Positions 15,786 to 24,199 of a stretch of 64,000 nt of DNA are shown in pieces. Numbering within the stretch: position 1 is the stretch's first letter; the number at the start of each line of letters is the position of its first letter. Origin of the DNA: Natronorubrum aibiense (GTDB taxonomy: Archaea > Halobacteriota > Halobacteria > Halobacteriales > Natrialbaceae). The notes under the pieces were generated by a model, which ran no database searches, was not told where the DNA came from, and was given only the letters and a program-made list of their open reading frames with translations. Position numbers and translations under genes: made by a program. The stretch spans positions 292,703-356,702 of the forward strand of contig NZ_CP045490.1 in the NCBI RefSeq assembly GCF_009392895.1. The letters run 5' to 3'.

Positions 15786-16679
15786 ATGCGACGACGCGCG
15801 ATACTTGAAGGTGCCGGAGCGGCGTTCGCTGTTACGCTGGCTGGGTGCGGGGACCGTATCGGAACAAGAGACGACGAAAGCGAAGCGAGCCAACAGGACA
15901 ATGGGACCGACGAGAACAACGAGAACGACACTGGAACCGACAGTGAACCGGACAGCGTAACGAGCGACTCAGATGATTTCGACTCTAGCAATGAGAGTGA
16001 CGAACCCGGTAACGAGAGTGACGAACCCGGTAACGAGAGTGACGAACCCGACGAACTGGCCACGCTGCTGATCGACGACTTCGAAAACTACGACAGCGGC
16101 GGTCAGTTAGGTCCATGGACGCGTGACGGAAGCGGCAATGCTAGCGTCTCCTCGAGTGCAGCTTTACACGAGGACTCGAGTCAGGGTATTCGGCAAAGCG
16201 GCAGCTCGAATATCCGTTCCTTCCCTAATCAGGGGCTACCTGGGGAGAGGCTCTCGAACTACCCCGAAGATGGACGCGTAGTCTCGGTACTTATGCGTCC
16301 CGCCTCGGACACCTCTCAGCCCTGGATTATTTTCGGGATGGAAGACGACGTGTGGTCCACAAAGACCCCCGGATGGCGGCTCATTGTTGATCCGAAAGGA
16401 GGAATTCGGATCGCTCGAGAGACGGGGAGTGGTACTGAGGTCCTTGACAAGAACTCGAGACTTCCTAATTTGGTCGGCAAAACTGTCGACTGTCAATTTG
16501 TTGCCGACAGTTCTAACGGGGTTGCGTTCCGTATCCAAGACCTCGACGGCACTGTGCTCGGCACCGTTAGCACAAGTGTGACAGATGGCATCGAGAACGA
16601 AATGAGTATTGGCTTCCGGTCGACACAAGGCGTCGACTGGGATTGGCTGCGATTTGTCGACGGAGAAAGCGATAGCTGA
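15786..16679 (+). CDS. Secreted lipoprotein with acidic repeat linker and beta-rich domain
   Basis: This 297-residue protein starts with MRRRAILEGAG and a lipobox (TLAGC), a Tat lipoprotein signal. An acidic, Ser/Asn-rich linker of about 70 residues follows, containing three copies of a seven-residue unit (GNESDEP type). A C-terminal domain of about 210 residues begins with 'LLIDDFENYDSGGQLGPW' and has the alternating pattern of a concanavalin-like jelly roll. That opening resembles carbohydrate-binding or glycosidase-associated domains, but I cannot assign a function. The start was chosen because the signal sequence begins here, although the frame is open upstream to 15594. Confidence 0.8.
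   Translation: MRRRAILEGAGAAFAVTLAGCGDRIGTRDDESEASQQDNGTDENNENDTGTDSEPDSVTSDSDDFDSSNESDEPGNESDEPGNESDEPDELATLLIDDFENYDSGGQLGPWTRDGSGNASVSSSAALHEDSSQGIRQSGSSNIRSFPNQGLPGERLSNYPEDGRVVSVLMRPASDTSQPWIIFGMEDDVWSTKTPGWRLIVDPKGGIRIARETGSGTEVLDKNSRLPNLVGKTVDCQFVADSSNGVAFRIQDLDGTVLGTVSTSVTDGIENEMSIGFRSTQGVDWDWLRFVDGESDS
15990..16052 (+). repeat. Three tandem 21-bp repeats within the lipoprotein linker
   Basis: Three consecutive 21-bp units (15990-16010, 16011-16031, 16032-16052) differ only at a few bases and encode (G/S)NESDEP units. They are in frame, so copy-number change would lengthen or shorten the surface linker without breaking the gene. Confidence 0.85.
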
Positions 16680-17909
16680 AGACTCAATTCGACGGGACGG
16701 CCTGGGTCGCTGACAACATGGGACAGTCTCCGCGACCGACGTCAGAACAGAGGAGAGGTACTGGTCGCGCTCGCTCCCCGGAATCAACGAAGTACACTCT
16801 GGACTCGCCGTGACTGGAGACGAGGTGTTCGTTCCCGCCGGTTCCACGACATTGTCGGAAGCGTCCGAGCCACCCCAATCAGCAACGAACGCGTCAACAG
16901 TCTCCTGAATGAACGCGATTGCGACTTCGCCATCCGTCTCGGATGTCTCGAACGAACACGTGTCCGGCTTTCGAAGCGTCAGATCGAACGGGATCGGACC
17001 GATCGCCTCGGTAACAACTAAAACGGATTGGATTAATCACGGAGATCCATCACAACAGCCAGCGATCGGTGGAAAAGCTGACACGGAGAATATCGAATCG
17101 TCACTCCGGCACGGTCTGGTTTAGCACCGCCACTGACGTCTATCTGTATAGTGACTATTTCTGACAAGGTGTGTTGCAGTAGTGTATATTTATCCCAATA
17201 CAATCTCCGACGGTCGTTCGATCACCTATCCGAAAGTTGTGGAAATAGTCACTTTTCATCTGCAACGTATAAAACTACTTCTCAATGAGAAATCGGTCGG
17301 CGTAATCGACCTGACCGCTCGATCCTAATCGAAATGAAGAAACCAGATATCCGTAACTATCGACGAGAAATACTGTCTCGAGGAGATCGTTTTTCTCGGT
17401 CAATCAGTGCAGGAGCGCAGCAGCTGGATCGGTGTCTCGCCGTCCGAATACTGCGCCCTCGAGAACCAACTATGAGTTAAGTACTCTTGTGCGTTGTTCC
17501 CAATACCAGTAGCCACCAATAGTAACAGTATATTTATTAATAGCGACTCGAGACAGCGAATTCGGCGGCGGGTCTGGAATATTATCAATTAACCAATGTA
17601 TTTCCAGATCCCTTGATGAGATCGTTCAACGCCGAGCAGTCGGAGAATATAGTAGCCACTGAAAGACAATACAAACCAGATCGCATGGCGGCTGTGAAAT
17701 CGATGTGTAACTCGTTTCAGTGGCAGCTACAGCTTGTACTCAACGGTCTTCTCGGTTCAGGGCCGGCACGGCATTCATCTTCCCGTCAGTACTGATTCTC
17801 ATACTGCCGGACAAAATGATTCACGCACCGATCGCGTCTCACGGCTCGTCGCCTCCGGCGACGACCGTTCTCGTGCGATCGGGCGTTTACTGACTGTTGT
17901 CCAGCAGTA
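16680..17909. other. 1.2-kb gene-poor region with a possible PQQ-propeller relic
   Basis: No intact gene is credible. At about 16714-16905 one plus frame reads like a PQQ-type beta-propeller blade ('ERYWSRSLPGINEVHSG', 'LAVTGDEVFVPAGSTT') before a stop, with no start or second blade. This suggests a decayed gene. From 17125 to 17600 the DNA is AT-richer. A perfect 8-bp stem with a 3-base loop lies at 17846-17864. A short hydrophobic minus-strand frame at 17400-17588 was not accepted. Confidence 0.4.
17846..17864. other. Perfect 8-bp hairpin with 3-base loop
   Basis: TCGTCGCC-TCC-GGCGACGA is a perfect stem-loop 45 bp beyond the stop of the small membrane protein gene read leftwards (17910). 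It could be its terminator or mRNA end, but it lacks a T-tract. Confidence 0.35.
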
Positions 17910-18143
17910 TCAGTCGTTCATTGCCCGCTTCGTACAGTACCAATACGTACCGCCGAATGTGACGAGACATCCGACGACAAGTATCAGGTCCACGAGTGCG
18001 ATGACGTACGCGGCGGTACCGGGTTGGAGAAAGAGAAACGAGAATGCGAGTAGTAGCCCCATCACGATGACGACCGCGAGCAGCAGCGGTATGTTATTTC
18101 GCTGCTCGCAGACTGCGTCCATGAAGGCTTCGCTAATTGTCAT
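17910..18143 (-). CDS. Small two-helix membrane protein, unknown function
   Basis: This 77-residue protein has two clear membrane helices (about residues 18-40 and 45-68), a charged N-terminus and a short charged C-terminus. I recognise no family. It is divergent from the universal stress protein gene, with 152 bp between the starts. The regular alternation of hydrophobic helices and the lack of a competing frame support it as a real gene, but this is based on composition only. Confidence 0.55.
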   Translation of the reverse strand: MTISEAFMDAVCEQRNNIPLLLAVVIVMGLLLAFSFLFLQPGTAAYVIALVDLILVVGCLVTFGGTYWYCTKRAMND

Positions 18144-18262
18144 ACATTTTCATCCGTTCGAGTGGTCATTAATGTCCCGATCAACGCCGGAAGAAGACCA
18201 TAACACCCACTTCGATAGCTCCCACGACATCGCTTCTTGGCCAGTATATCACTGAACGGCAG

Positions 18263-18269
18263 CTTTATA
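18263..18269 (+). promoter_or_regulatory. TATA element of the universal stress protein gene
   Basis: CTTTATA is centred 30 bp before the ATG at 18296. The GTG at 18278 in the same frame would lie before the expected transcription start, so 18296 is preferred. Confidence 0.55.
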
Positions 18270-18295
18270 CCCTGAGCGTGGGAGTTTGTACTCAT

Positions 18296-18754
18296 ATGGA
18301 ACGCGGATTAGTAAGCCTCAGAGAGACGGAGACACATCGCGATCTCCTCGCAGAAGCAGCGGATTGGGTAGCCAAGGATGACAGCGAACTCGTCATCCTG
18401 TGGCACCTCGACGAAGCCGAATACGATGCACATGTGGACTCCCTCGAATCGGTTGAGCGGGTCGAACACGTTGATTACGACCATTCAGTTATCATTGAGG
18501 GTGCCCAGGCCGACGCGACGGCATTCGCCCAATCGGTACTGTCGGAGACAAGTGCTGACCCGCAAATCACGGTCGCCGTCGACTCGGAAAAGACGCGGGC
18601 TCAGCACGTCCTCGAGACGGCCCTCGAACACGACTGTGACCACGTATTCATCGTCGGTTCCGCTCGGTCACCCACCGGAAAAGCCATCTTCGGCGACTTC
18701 GCACAGCAGGTCATCCTCAACTTCAACGGCTACACGACGCTCGTCACCGAGTGA
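18296..18754 (+). CDS. Universal stress protein (UspA family)
   Basis: This 152-residue, single-domain UspA protein has the Rossmann-like alternating pattern and, near the C-terminus, a phosphate-binding segment of the ATP-binding subclass ('VGSARSPTGKAIFGDFAQQV', compare G-2x-G-9x-G-S/T). Haloarchaea carry many such genes, and the exact role is generally unknown. It is monocistronic and divergent from the small membrane protein. A short remnant-like stretch without a gene follows to 19006. Confidence 0.88.
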   Translation: MERGLVSLRETETHRDLLAEAADWVAKDDSELVILWHLDEAEYDAHVDSLESVERVEHVDYDHSVIIEGAQADATAFAQSVLSETSADPQITVAVDSEKTRAQHVLETALEHDCDHVFIVGSARSPTGKAIFGDFAQQVILNFNGYTTLVTE

Positions 18755-19006
18755 ACGAGTGTCTATCTTCTGCACACACGGTCCGTCTATCGACGAGTCG
18801 GACGGCGGTGGTACTCGTCGTAGCGACGTGGTCGGCCCGGTTAATGATGTCCCGAAACGCAGCTTCGTCGAGCATCCACAGGTCCTTGCTGCCGAAACTC
18901 ATACAGCCACGCCCTATGCGACTCGCTACTGTACCGGTTCTCTAACGTCGTGTACTCCACGCCAGCCACCCTGTCGGCGGCGAGTACGAGTCTACTGACG
19001 GCCCGA

Positions 19007-19951
19007 TCAAGGTGCGCCGAAGTCGGGTCCGTCGACTGCTGACTCGCTGCGCCAGTCGTGACTTGGCGTCCAACCGAGCAGATCCCGGGCTTTTGCCATT
19101 GAGAACGCGGACTCTTCGCCAGAGAGCGAACAGGGTTCGGGCACCTCGCCGAGCAACGCCGCGAACAGGTCGGTCGTCTCCTCGCCGAGGTAGTTGTCTT
19201 GGGCGTGGCAGTGGACGGCTTCATGGCCGTCGATATCGATGGTCAGCGACCGGGCAATCTGGTCGGCAAGATCACGGACGTCGACGTACGACCAGTAGTT
19301 TCCGGGGCCGCCGCCGACGGCACCCTCGGGGTCTGCGGCAAGGACGTCTATGTCGAACGCCTCGCGGAGTTCGGTGACGAAGTATTCGCCGGGGTACTGG
19401 ACCCACGAGGGCCGAATCGAGCAGACAGAGATACCGTCACGCCGGACGACGGTCTTTGCCGTTTCCTCGCCGCTGACCTTCGAGAGGCCATAGGGGTCGG
19501 CCGGACGTAGCGGATGGTGCTCCTCGATAGGGAGTACGTCAGGTGTCCGCACCGACTCGGCGAAAGGGAAGCCGTAGGCGGATTCGCTGGAGGTCCACGT
19601 CACGTCCGCGCCGACCCGACCCGCCGCGTTTAGCACGTTGTACGTACTCAGGACGTTGTTGCGGTAGACACGCTCGCCGGCGTGGTCGAGTGGATCTGGA
19701 ATCGCCGCGAGGTGGACGATGGCGTCCGGGTCGACCGATAGCACGAGGTCGGTGGTCTCGCCGGCGTCTACGAGGTCGACCGCCCGGAAGTCGACACCGT
19801 CCGGGGGCGTCCCCGTCGGCAGGTCGCGGTCGACGGCGACGATGGTGTACGGTTCCTCGGCGAGTCGGTCAACGATCCAGCGTCCGGCTCCGCCGAGCGC
19901 ACCGGTCACGATGAGTGTCTCTGGATGCGAATCCATACTAACTCTAGCCAT
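19007..19951 (-). CDS. NAD-dependent epimerase/dehydratase-family protein (extended SDR)
   Basis: This 314-residue extended SDR has the nucleotide-binding GALGGAGRW (about residues 17-25), 'VHLAAIPDP', a catalytic Ser-rich strand 'TWTSSESAYG' and the YGLSK motif. Members are nucleotide-sugar epimerases or sugar dehydrogenases. It is the last gene of a leftward operon: only 33 bp separate it from the upstream ATPase gene of an oligosaccharide-type transporter. It therefore probably processes the imported sugar (inference). Start 19951 is the first Met; an ATG five codons later (19936) is possible. Confidence 0.85.
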   Translation of the reverse strand: MARVSMDSHPETLIVTGALGGAGRWIVDRLAEEPYTIVAVDRDLPTGTPPDGVDFRAVDLVDAGETTDLVLSVDPDAIVHLAAIPDPLDHAGERVYRNNVLSTYNVLNAAGRVGADVTWTSSESAYGFPFAESVRTPDVLPIEEHHPLRPADPYGLSKVSGEETAKTVVRRDGISVCSIRPSWVQYPGEYFVTELREAFDIDVLAADPEGAVGGGPGNYWSYVDVRDLADQIARSLTIDIDGHEAVHCHAQDNYLGEETTDLFAALLGEVPEPCSLSGEESAFSMAKARDLLGWTPSHDWRSESAVDGPDFGAP

Positions 19952-19984
19952 TGACGAACTAAAAAAGATGGCGTCCGGTCCCGC

Positions 19985-21085
19985 TCAGTCGTCAAGCGGC
20001 GCGCTGTCCCAGTACTCGTGATCCGGTTGCGTGCGGAAGCAAGCGGTTCGGTGGGCGCCCCGCTCCCCATCCATGGTGGGACAGGACTCCCGACACGCCT
20101 CGCGTGCCTCCGGACACCGGGTGTGGAACCGGCAGCCAGACGGCGGATTCACCGGATCGGGGATGTCGATCCTCCGCATCGGCGGTTCGGTCGCGCCAGT
20201 CGCGTGAAGCGCGAGGTCGGGGGTCGCCCATCGCAGCACGTTCGTGTAGGGGTGACCGGGGTCCTCGATGAGTCGCTCGGCCGGCCCCACTTCGACGATT
20301 TCGCCGAGGTACATCACGCCGATGCGCCCGTCTCCGTGTTCGGCGAAGTAACGTGCGTTCGAGAGGTCGTGTGAGATGAACACGAACGACGTGTCGAAGT
20401 CTGCCTGCAGGTCCAACATCAGGTCCATCATCTCGACGCGCAGGGAGACGTCAAGCGCACTGATCGCCTCGTCGGCAAGGATAAGGTCAGGATTCATTAA
20501 CAGCGCACGGGAGAGTGCAACGCGCTGTTGTTCCCCGCCACTGAGCTGGTGGGGATATCGGTCGGCGAAATCAGCCGCCGGGTTCATCCCGACGCGCTCG
20601 AGCAGTGAGTAGATTCGCTCTCGTCGCTCACTGAGGCCGATGTCAGGGTGCGTCTGTTTGATGGGCTGTGCGAGGATGTCGACGATTCGCTGGTTCGGGT
20701 TCAGCGAACTCCCCGGGTCCTGATGGATGATTTGGAGTGACGATCGGATTTCGCTGAACGGAATGTCGATCTCACCGGTCTGGTCCTTGGCCGCCCAGAT
20801 GTCTTGCCCGCGGTAACGGACGGTCCCGCCAGTGGGCCGTTGCAGCCCGATAGTTGTCTTACCCAGCGTCGACTTTCCACACCCGCTTTCGCCGACAAGT
20901 GCGAGAACGTCATTCTCCTCGATGTCGATCGAGATACCGTCGACCGCTTTGACGACGTCCGGCTCCTCGAAGAAGTCGAACAGTCCTTGATCCTTCTCGA
21001 AGTGGACTTCGACGTTTTCGAGCGAGACGAGCGGTGCATCGGCGTCTCTGCTGTTCGGTTTGGCGCGGGTATTTGACTGGCTCAT
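19985..21085 (-). CDS. Opp/Dpp-family ABC transporter ATP-binding protein (second ATPase, DppF type)
   Basis: This 366-residue ATPase has Walker A GESGCGKST, signature LSGGEQQR, Walker B LILADEAISALD and the C-terminal Opp/Dpp extension with its Cys cluster ('SGCRFHTRCPEAREACRESCP'). It would pair with the ATPase encoded just upstream to energise two permeases. Start and stop overlap by 4 bp (ATGA at 21082-21085) with that gene. Although usually labelled a peptide transporter, such systems import cello- and other oligosaccharides in several archaea. The nearby beta-glucosidase favours that here. Confidence 0.92.
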   Translation of the reverse strand: MSQSNTRAKPNSRDADAPLVSLENVEVHFEKDQGLFDFFEEPDVVKAVDGISIDIEENDVLALVGESGCGKSTLGKTTIGLQRPTGGTVRYRGQDIWAAKDQTGEIDIPFSEIRSSLQIIHQDPGSSLNPNQRIVDILAQPIKQTHPDIGLSERRERIYSLLERVGMNPAADFADRYPHQLSGGEQQRVALSRALLMNPDLILADEAISALDVSLRVEMMDLMLDLQADFDTSFVFISHDLSNARYFAEHGDGRIGVMYLGEIVEVGPAERLIEDPGHPYTNVLRWATPDLALHATGATEPPMRRIDIPDPVNPPSGCRFHTRCPEAREACRESCPTMDGERGAHRTACFRTQPDHEYWDSAPLDD

Positions 21086-22173
21086 GCGTCATCCTCCGTG
21101 TCAGCCTCGAGCGGTTCGGTGTCGATGGCGTCGAAGTTCAGTTCGATCGTCTCTCTTGCCTGTTCCCAGTGGTGACAAGCCGTGCTGTGGCTGGGTCCGG
21201 TTTCGTAGAACGCCGGATCGTCGGACCGACACTCGTCGGTCGCGAGCGGACAGCGTGGGGCGTACGAACAGCCCGACGGCACGTTGACTGGTGCCGGACT
21301 TTGGCCGTCGATCGCACGCATCTCCTCGAGTGGGGCGTCGAGGTTCGGCGTCGAGTTGAGTAGCGCGCGCGTGTAGGGATGTCCCGAGTTACCGATGAGT
21401 TGGTCTCGGGGGGCGACTTCGATGAGATCGAAGGCGTACATTACGGCCATCCGGTCGGCCAACGCGGCGACGAGCGGCAGGTCGTGGGTGATGAACACCA
21501 TCGTCAGGTCGTACTTCTCCTGTAACTCCTGCAGGAGCATCAGAATCGACCGTTGCATCAGCAGGTCCAGCGCGGCCGTCGGTTCGTCCATCACGAGGAC
21601 GTTCGGTTCCAGCACGAGCGAGAGGGCGATGAGTGCGCGCTGTTGCATTCCACCTGAGAGTTCGTGTGGATACGAGTCGAGAACTCGATCGGGATCGAGA
21701 TACAAGTCAGCCAGCAGTTCTCGAGCGAACTCCATACCCTCGGTCACGTGGGCGTCGTGTGCTTTCAGCGTCTCACGGAAGTGACCACCGACTTTCATCG
21801 TCGGGTTGAACGAACTCATCGCCCCCTGGAACACCATGGCGATTTCCTCCCATCGGAACTGTCGAAGTTCCTCTTGGCTGAGCTCCAGAATGTCGATCGT
21901 CGTCCCGTCGGCTTTGTGGTAGAGGATTTCGCCGGAGAGCCGTCCAGGGTCGGGAATCGCGTCGAGCATCGCCGAGGCGAACATCGACTTCCCGCTCCCG
22001 CTCTCGCCGACGACACCGACCACCTCGTTGCGCTCGATGGCCATACTCACGTCGTCTAAGACGAACGTCTCGCCGTCGTCGTACGTGACTTTGGCGTTGC
22101 GCATCTCGAGTATCGGATCGGTCGCCGCCATCGGATCACCGTGCCGTCGTTGTGCTGTGATATCTGGTGTCAT
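21082..22173 (-). CDS. Opp/Dpp-family ABC transporter ATP-binding protein (first ATPase, DppD type)
   Basis: This 363-residue ATPase has Walker A GESGSGKSM, signature LSGGMQQR, Walker B VLVMDEPTAALD and the C-terminal family domain with 'SGCSYAPRCPLATDECR'. It forms a heterodimer with the adjacent DppF-type subunit. It directly follows the permease stop without a gap. The first 15 residues before 'MAATDPILEMRN' are weakly conserved in character, so a start at about 22131 is also possible. Confidence 0.92.
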   Translation of the reverse strand: MTPDITAQRRHGDPMAATDPILEMRNAKVTYDDGETFVLDDVSMAIERNEVVGVVGESGSGKSMFASAMLDAIPDPGRLSGEILYHKADGTTIDILELSQEELRQFRWEEIAMVFQGAMSSFNPTMKVGGHFRETLKAHDAHVTEGMEFARELLADLYLDPDRVLDSYPHELSGGMQQRALIALSLVLEPNVLVMDEPTAALDLLMQRSILMLLQELQEKYDLTMVFITHDLPLVAALADRMAVMYAFDLIEVAPRDQLIGNSGHPYTRALLNSTPNLDAPLEEMRAIDGQSPAPVNVPSGCSYAPRCPLATDECRSDDPAFYETGPSHSTACHHWEQARETIELNFDAIDTEPLEADTEDDA

Positions 22174-23187
22174 CTAGAGTACCTCCGTCACACGATCGTC
22201 GTCGTTGTCGTTCGCCGTCGAACTGGACGTACCGGACATCCGAGTCCGGACTCGAGGATTGAACACCCGGTCGAGTCCCTGGCTGAGCAGGATGAGACCC
22301 AGCGAGAGGCCCATGATTGCGACCATCGGAGCCAGCAGCCAGTGGGCCGCACTCCACGAGAAAAGCGCCCCGCCGCTGTAGGCGAGGTTGAGAGTCACAC
22401 CCCAGTTCTGCGTCGAATACGGCAACACCCCGAGGAAGTACAGTCCCACGGAGGCGAACATGACATAGCGCGCGGCGAACACGAAGTTGACCGTCACGTA
22501 GGGCATCAGGTTGGGGATGATATCCTTCATGATGATTTGCGGGGTGTTGACGCCCATCGTTCGGGACGCCTCGACGTAGTCGTTTTCGCGAATAGTAAGC
22601 ACCTGCGAGCGAAGCGACCGACCGAGACCGGCCCAGTAGCTGATATTAATAACGATGCCCAGTAGGATGGGATTCTGTGGATTGAGTGTCACCGCGAGAA
22701 TAATCACGAGCGGCAGGCCAGGGATCGCCATGACGAGGTCTGAAAACGACATCAGCGCCCTGTCGACGCGGCCGCCCTTGTAGCCGGCGACGGTCCCGAT
22801 CACGACGGCGACAGCCGTCGCCCACACCGCACCGGCGGTAATCATCAGCAGGATGTCGGGCGTCGAATGGATGATGAGCGCGGCGAGATCCGTCCCGGAA
22901 GCAGTCGTGCCGAGCGGATAGTTCATGTTCTCGAACAGCATGAGGTAGCGGGGCGCTTGACTCGTCGACGGTTCTCTCCAGAGCCCCAGCACCGCGACAA
23001 GCGCAATCAGGAGATATCCGCCGAGGATAAGAAAACCTAGTCGCGTTCGCCAGTCGGCCCACGCGACGAGCAGTGGGGTATGAATCCGCTCGTCGTACAC
23101 CTCACGGAGTCGCTCACGCGTCGTCACGTCCGGTGCCGACGTGCTCTCGCTTCGCCAGTCAACCCCGTTCGTCTCAGTAGGCTTCAT
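22174..23187 (-). CDS. Opp/Dpp-family ABC transporter permease (DppC type)
   Basis: This inner-membrane permease of about 337 residues has a polar N-terminus of about 40 residues, a first helix, a periplasmic loop and a C-terminal block of five helices. The EAA-type coupling motif is 'YVEASRTMGVNTPQIIMKDIIPN'-like (E-A-x3-G). I chose the ATG at 23187, which overlaps the preceding permease gene by 14 bp. The longer frame begins at 23217. It forms the channel with the DppB-type protein. Confidence 0.9.
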   Translation of the reverse strand: MKPTETNGVDWRSESTSAPDVTTRERLREVYDERIHTPLLVAWADWRTRLGFLILGGYLLIALVAVLGLWREPSTSQAPRYLMLFENMNYPLGTTASGTDLAALIIHSTPDILLMITAGAVWATAVAVVIGTVAGYKGGRVDRALMSFSDLVMAIPGLPLVIILAVTLNPQNPILLGIVINISYWAGLGRSLRSQVLTIRENDYVEASRTMGVNTPQIIMKDIIPNLMPYVTVNFVFAARYVMFASVGLYFLGVLPYSTQNWGVTLNLAYSGGALFSWSAAHWLLAPMVAIMGLSLGLILLSQGLDRVFNPRVRTRMSGTSSSTANDNDDDRVTEVL

Positions 23188-24178
23188 CCGAATCACCTGC
23201 GCTGATGCGTGGGTCAATTTTGCTGTACGTCAAGTCCGCGATGTAGACGCCGAGAACGAGCGCCACGGTGATGACGAGGAAAGTACCCATCATTAGCGGG
23301 TAGTCGTTCGCGTTCAGTGCGGTGATGAGGTAGTACCCCAGACCGGTGTAGGAGAAGATCTGCTCCAGAATAACGGTCCCGCCGAGCCGGAAGCCAAGCA
23401 GGAGGAGGAATCCCGTGTACATCGGTAAGATGGCGTTCCGGGCGACGTATCGGGTCGCGATACGACGGTCCGAGAGGCCTCGAAGGCGAGCCACCTGCAC
23501 GTAGTCGTTGCCGAGCACCTGAATGCTGTTCCCGCGCATCGCGAGCGCCTGTCCACCGATTGCTCCCAGCGTGTACGAGAAGATGGGCAGCACGCTGTGT
23601 TCCAAAGCGCTAAGGACGAACGGGATGCTGAGTTGCCGTTCGACCCCGTTTCCGACTGTCCCCGCAGTGGGCAACCAGCCGAGCTGGTAGGCGAAGATGT
23701 ACAGCGCCAAGACGGCGACGACGTAGAACGGTACCGACATCAGGGTAATCGAGATCCCCGAAAACAGCTTATCGAATCGGGAGCCTTCCCAGTACGCCTG
23801 TAGCGCCCCGAGAAAGATACCAATGACGAACACGAGTATCGTCGAGACAAGCACGACGAACACGGTCCACGGGGCTGAACTGGCGAGGATCGAAACGACT
23901 GGTTCGTTGAGCGAAATCGACTCCCCGAGGTTACCCTGGGCGAGAGCCATCATGTAGTCGAGGTACTGCTGCCAGAGAGGCGCGTCTGGACGGATATTCT
24001 GTAGGTTAGCGATTCGAGCGTCGACTTCCGAGGCCGGCACGCCCTGTCTGAGCAACTGGGCGCGTAACAGCGTGTACGGACCGCCTGGAAGGAGCCGTAT
24101 CAGGACGAACGTCAGTGACGCAACCATGAATATGGTGGCGAATACCCGAGCCGTTCGGCGTACGTAGTAGTTGACCAT
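23174..24178 (-). CDS. Opp/Dpp-family ABC transporter permease (DppB type)
   Basis: This 334-residue permease has the DppB N-terminus ('YYVRRTARVFATIFMVASL'), a long external loop after helix 1, and five further helices with the coupling segment 'VQVARLRGLSDRRI'. The start at 24178 lies 21 bp after the binding-protein stop. Its 3' end overlaps the DppC-type gene. It belongs to the operon read from the promoter near 25962. Confidence 0.92.
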   Translation of the reverse strand: MVNYYVRRTARVFATIFMVASLTFVLIRLLPGGPYTLLRAQLLRQGVPASEVDARIANLQNIRPDAPLWQQYLDYMMALAQGNLGESISLNEPVVSILASSAPWTVFVVLVSTILVFVIGIFLGALQAYWEGSRFDKLFSGISITLMSVPFYVVAVLALYIFAYQLGWLPTAGTVGNGVERQLSIPFVLSALEHSVLPIFSYTLGAIGGQALAMRGNSIQVLGNDYVQVARLRGLSDRRIATRYVARNAILPMYTGFLLLLGFRLGGTVILEQIFSYTGLGYYLITALNANDYPLMMGTFLVITVALVLGVYIADLTYSKIDPRISAGDSDEAY

Positions 24179-24199
24179 TGTGTACTTCCTTTCCTCGTG

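Noticed and set aside
17400..17588. A 62-codon minus-strand frame with a hydrophobic stretch.
   Set aside because: Only one weak hydrophobic segment, no promoter, and AT-rich DNA in which such a frame can arise by chance.
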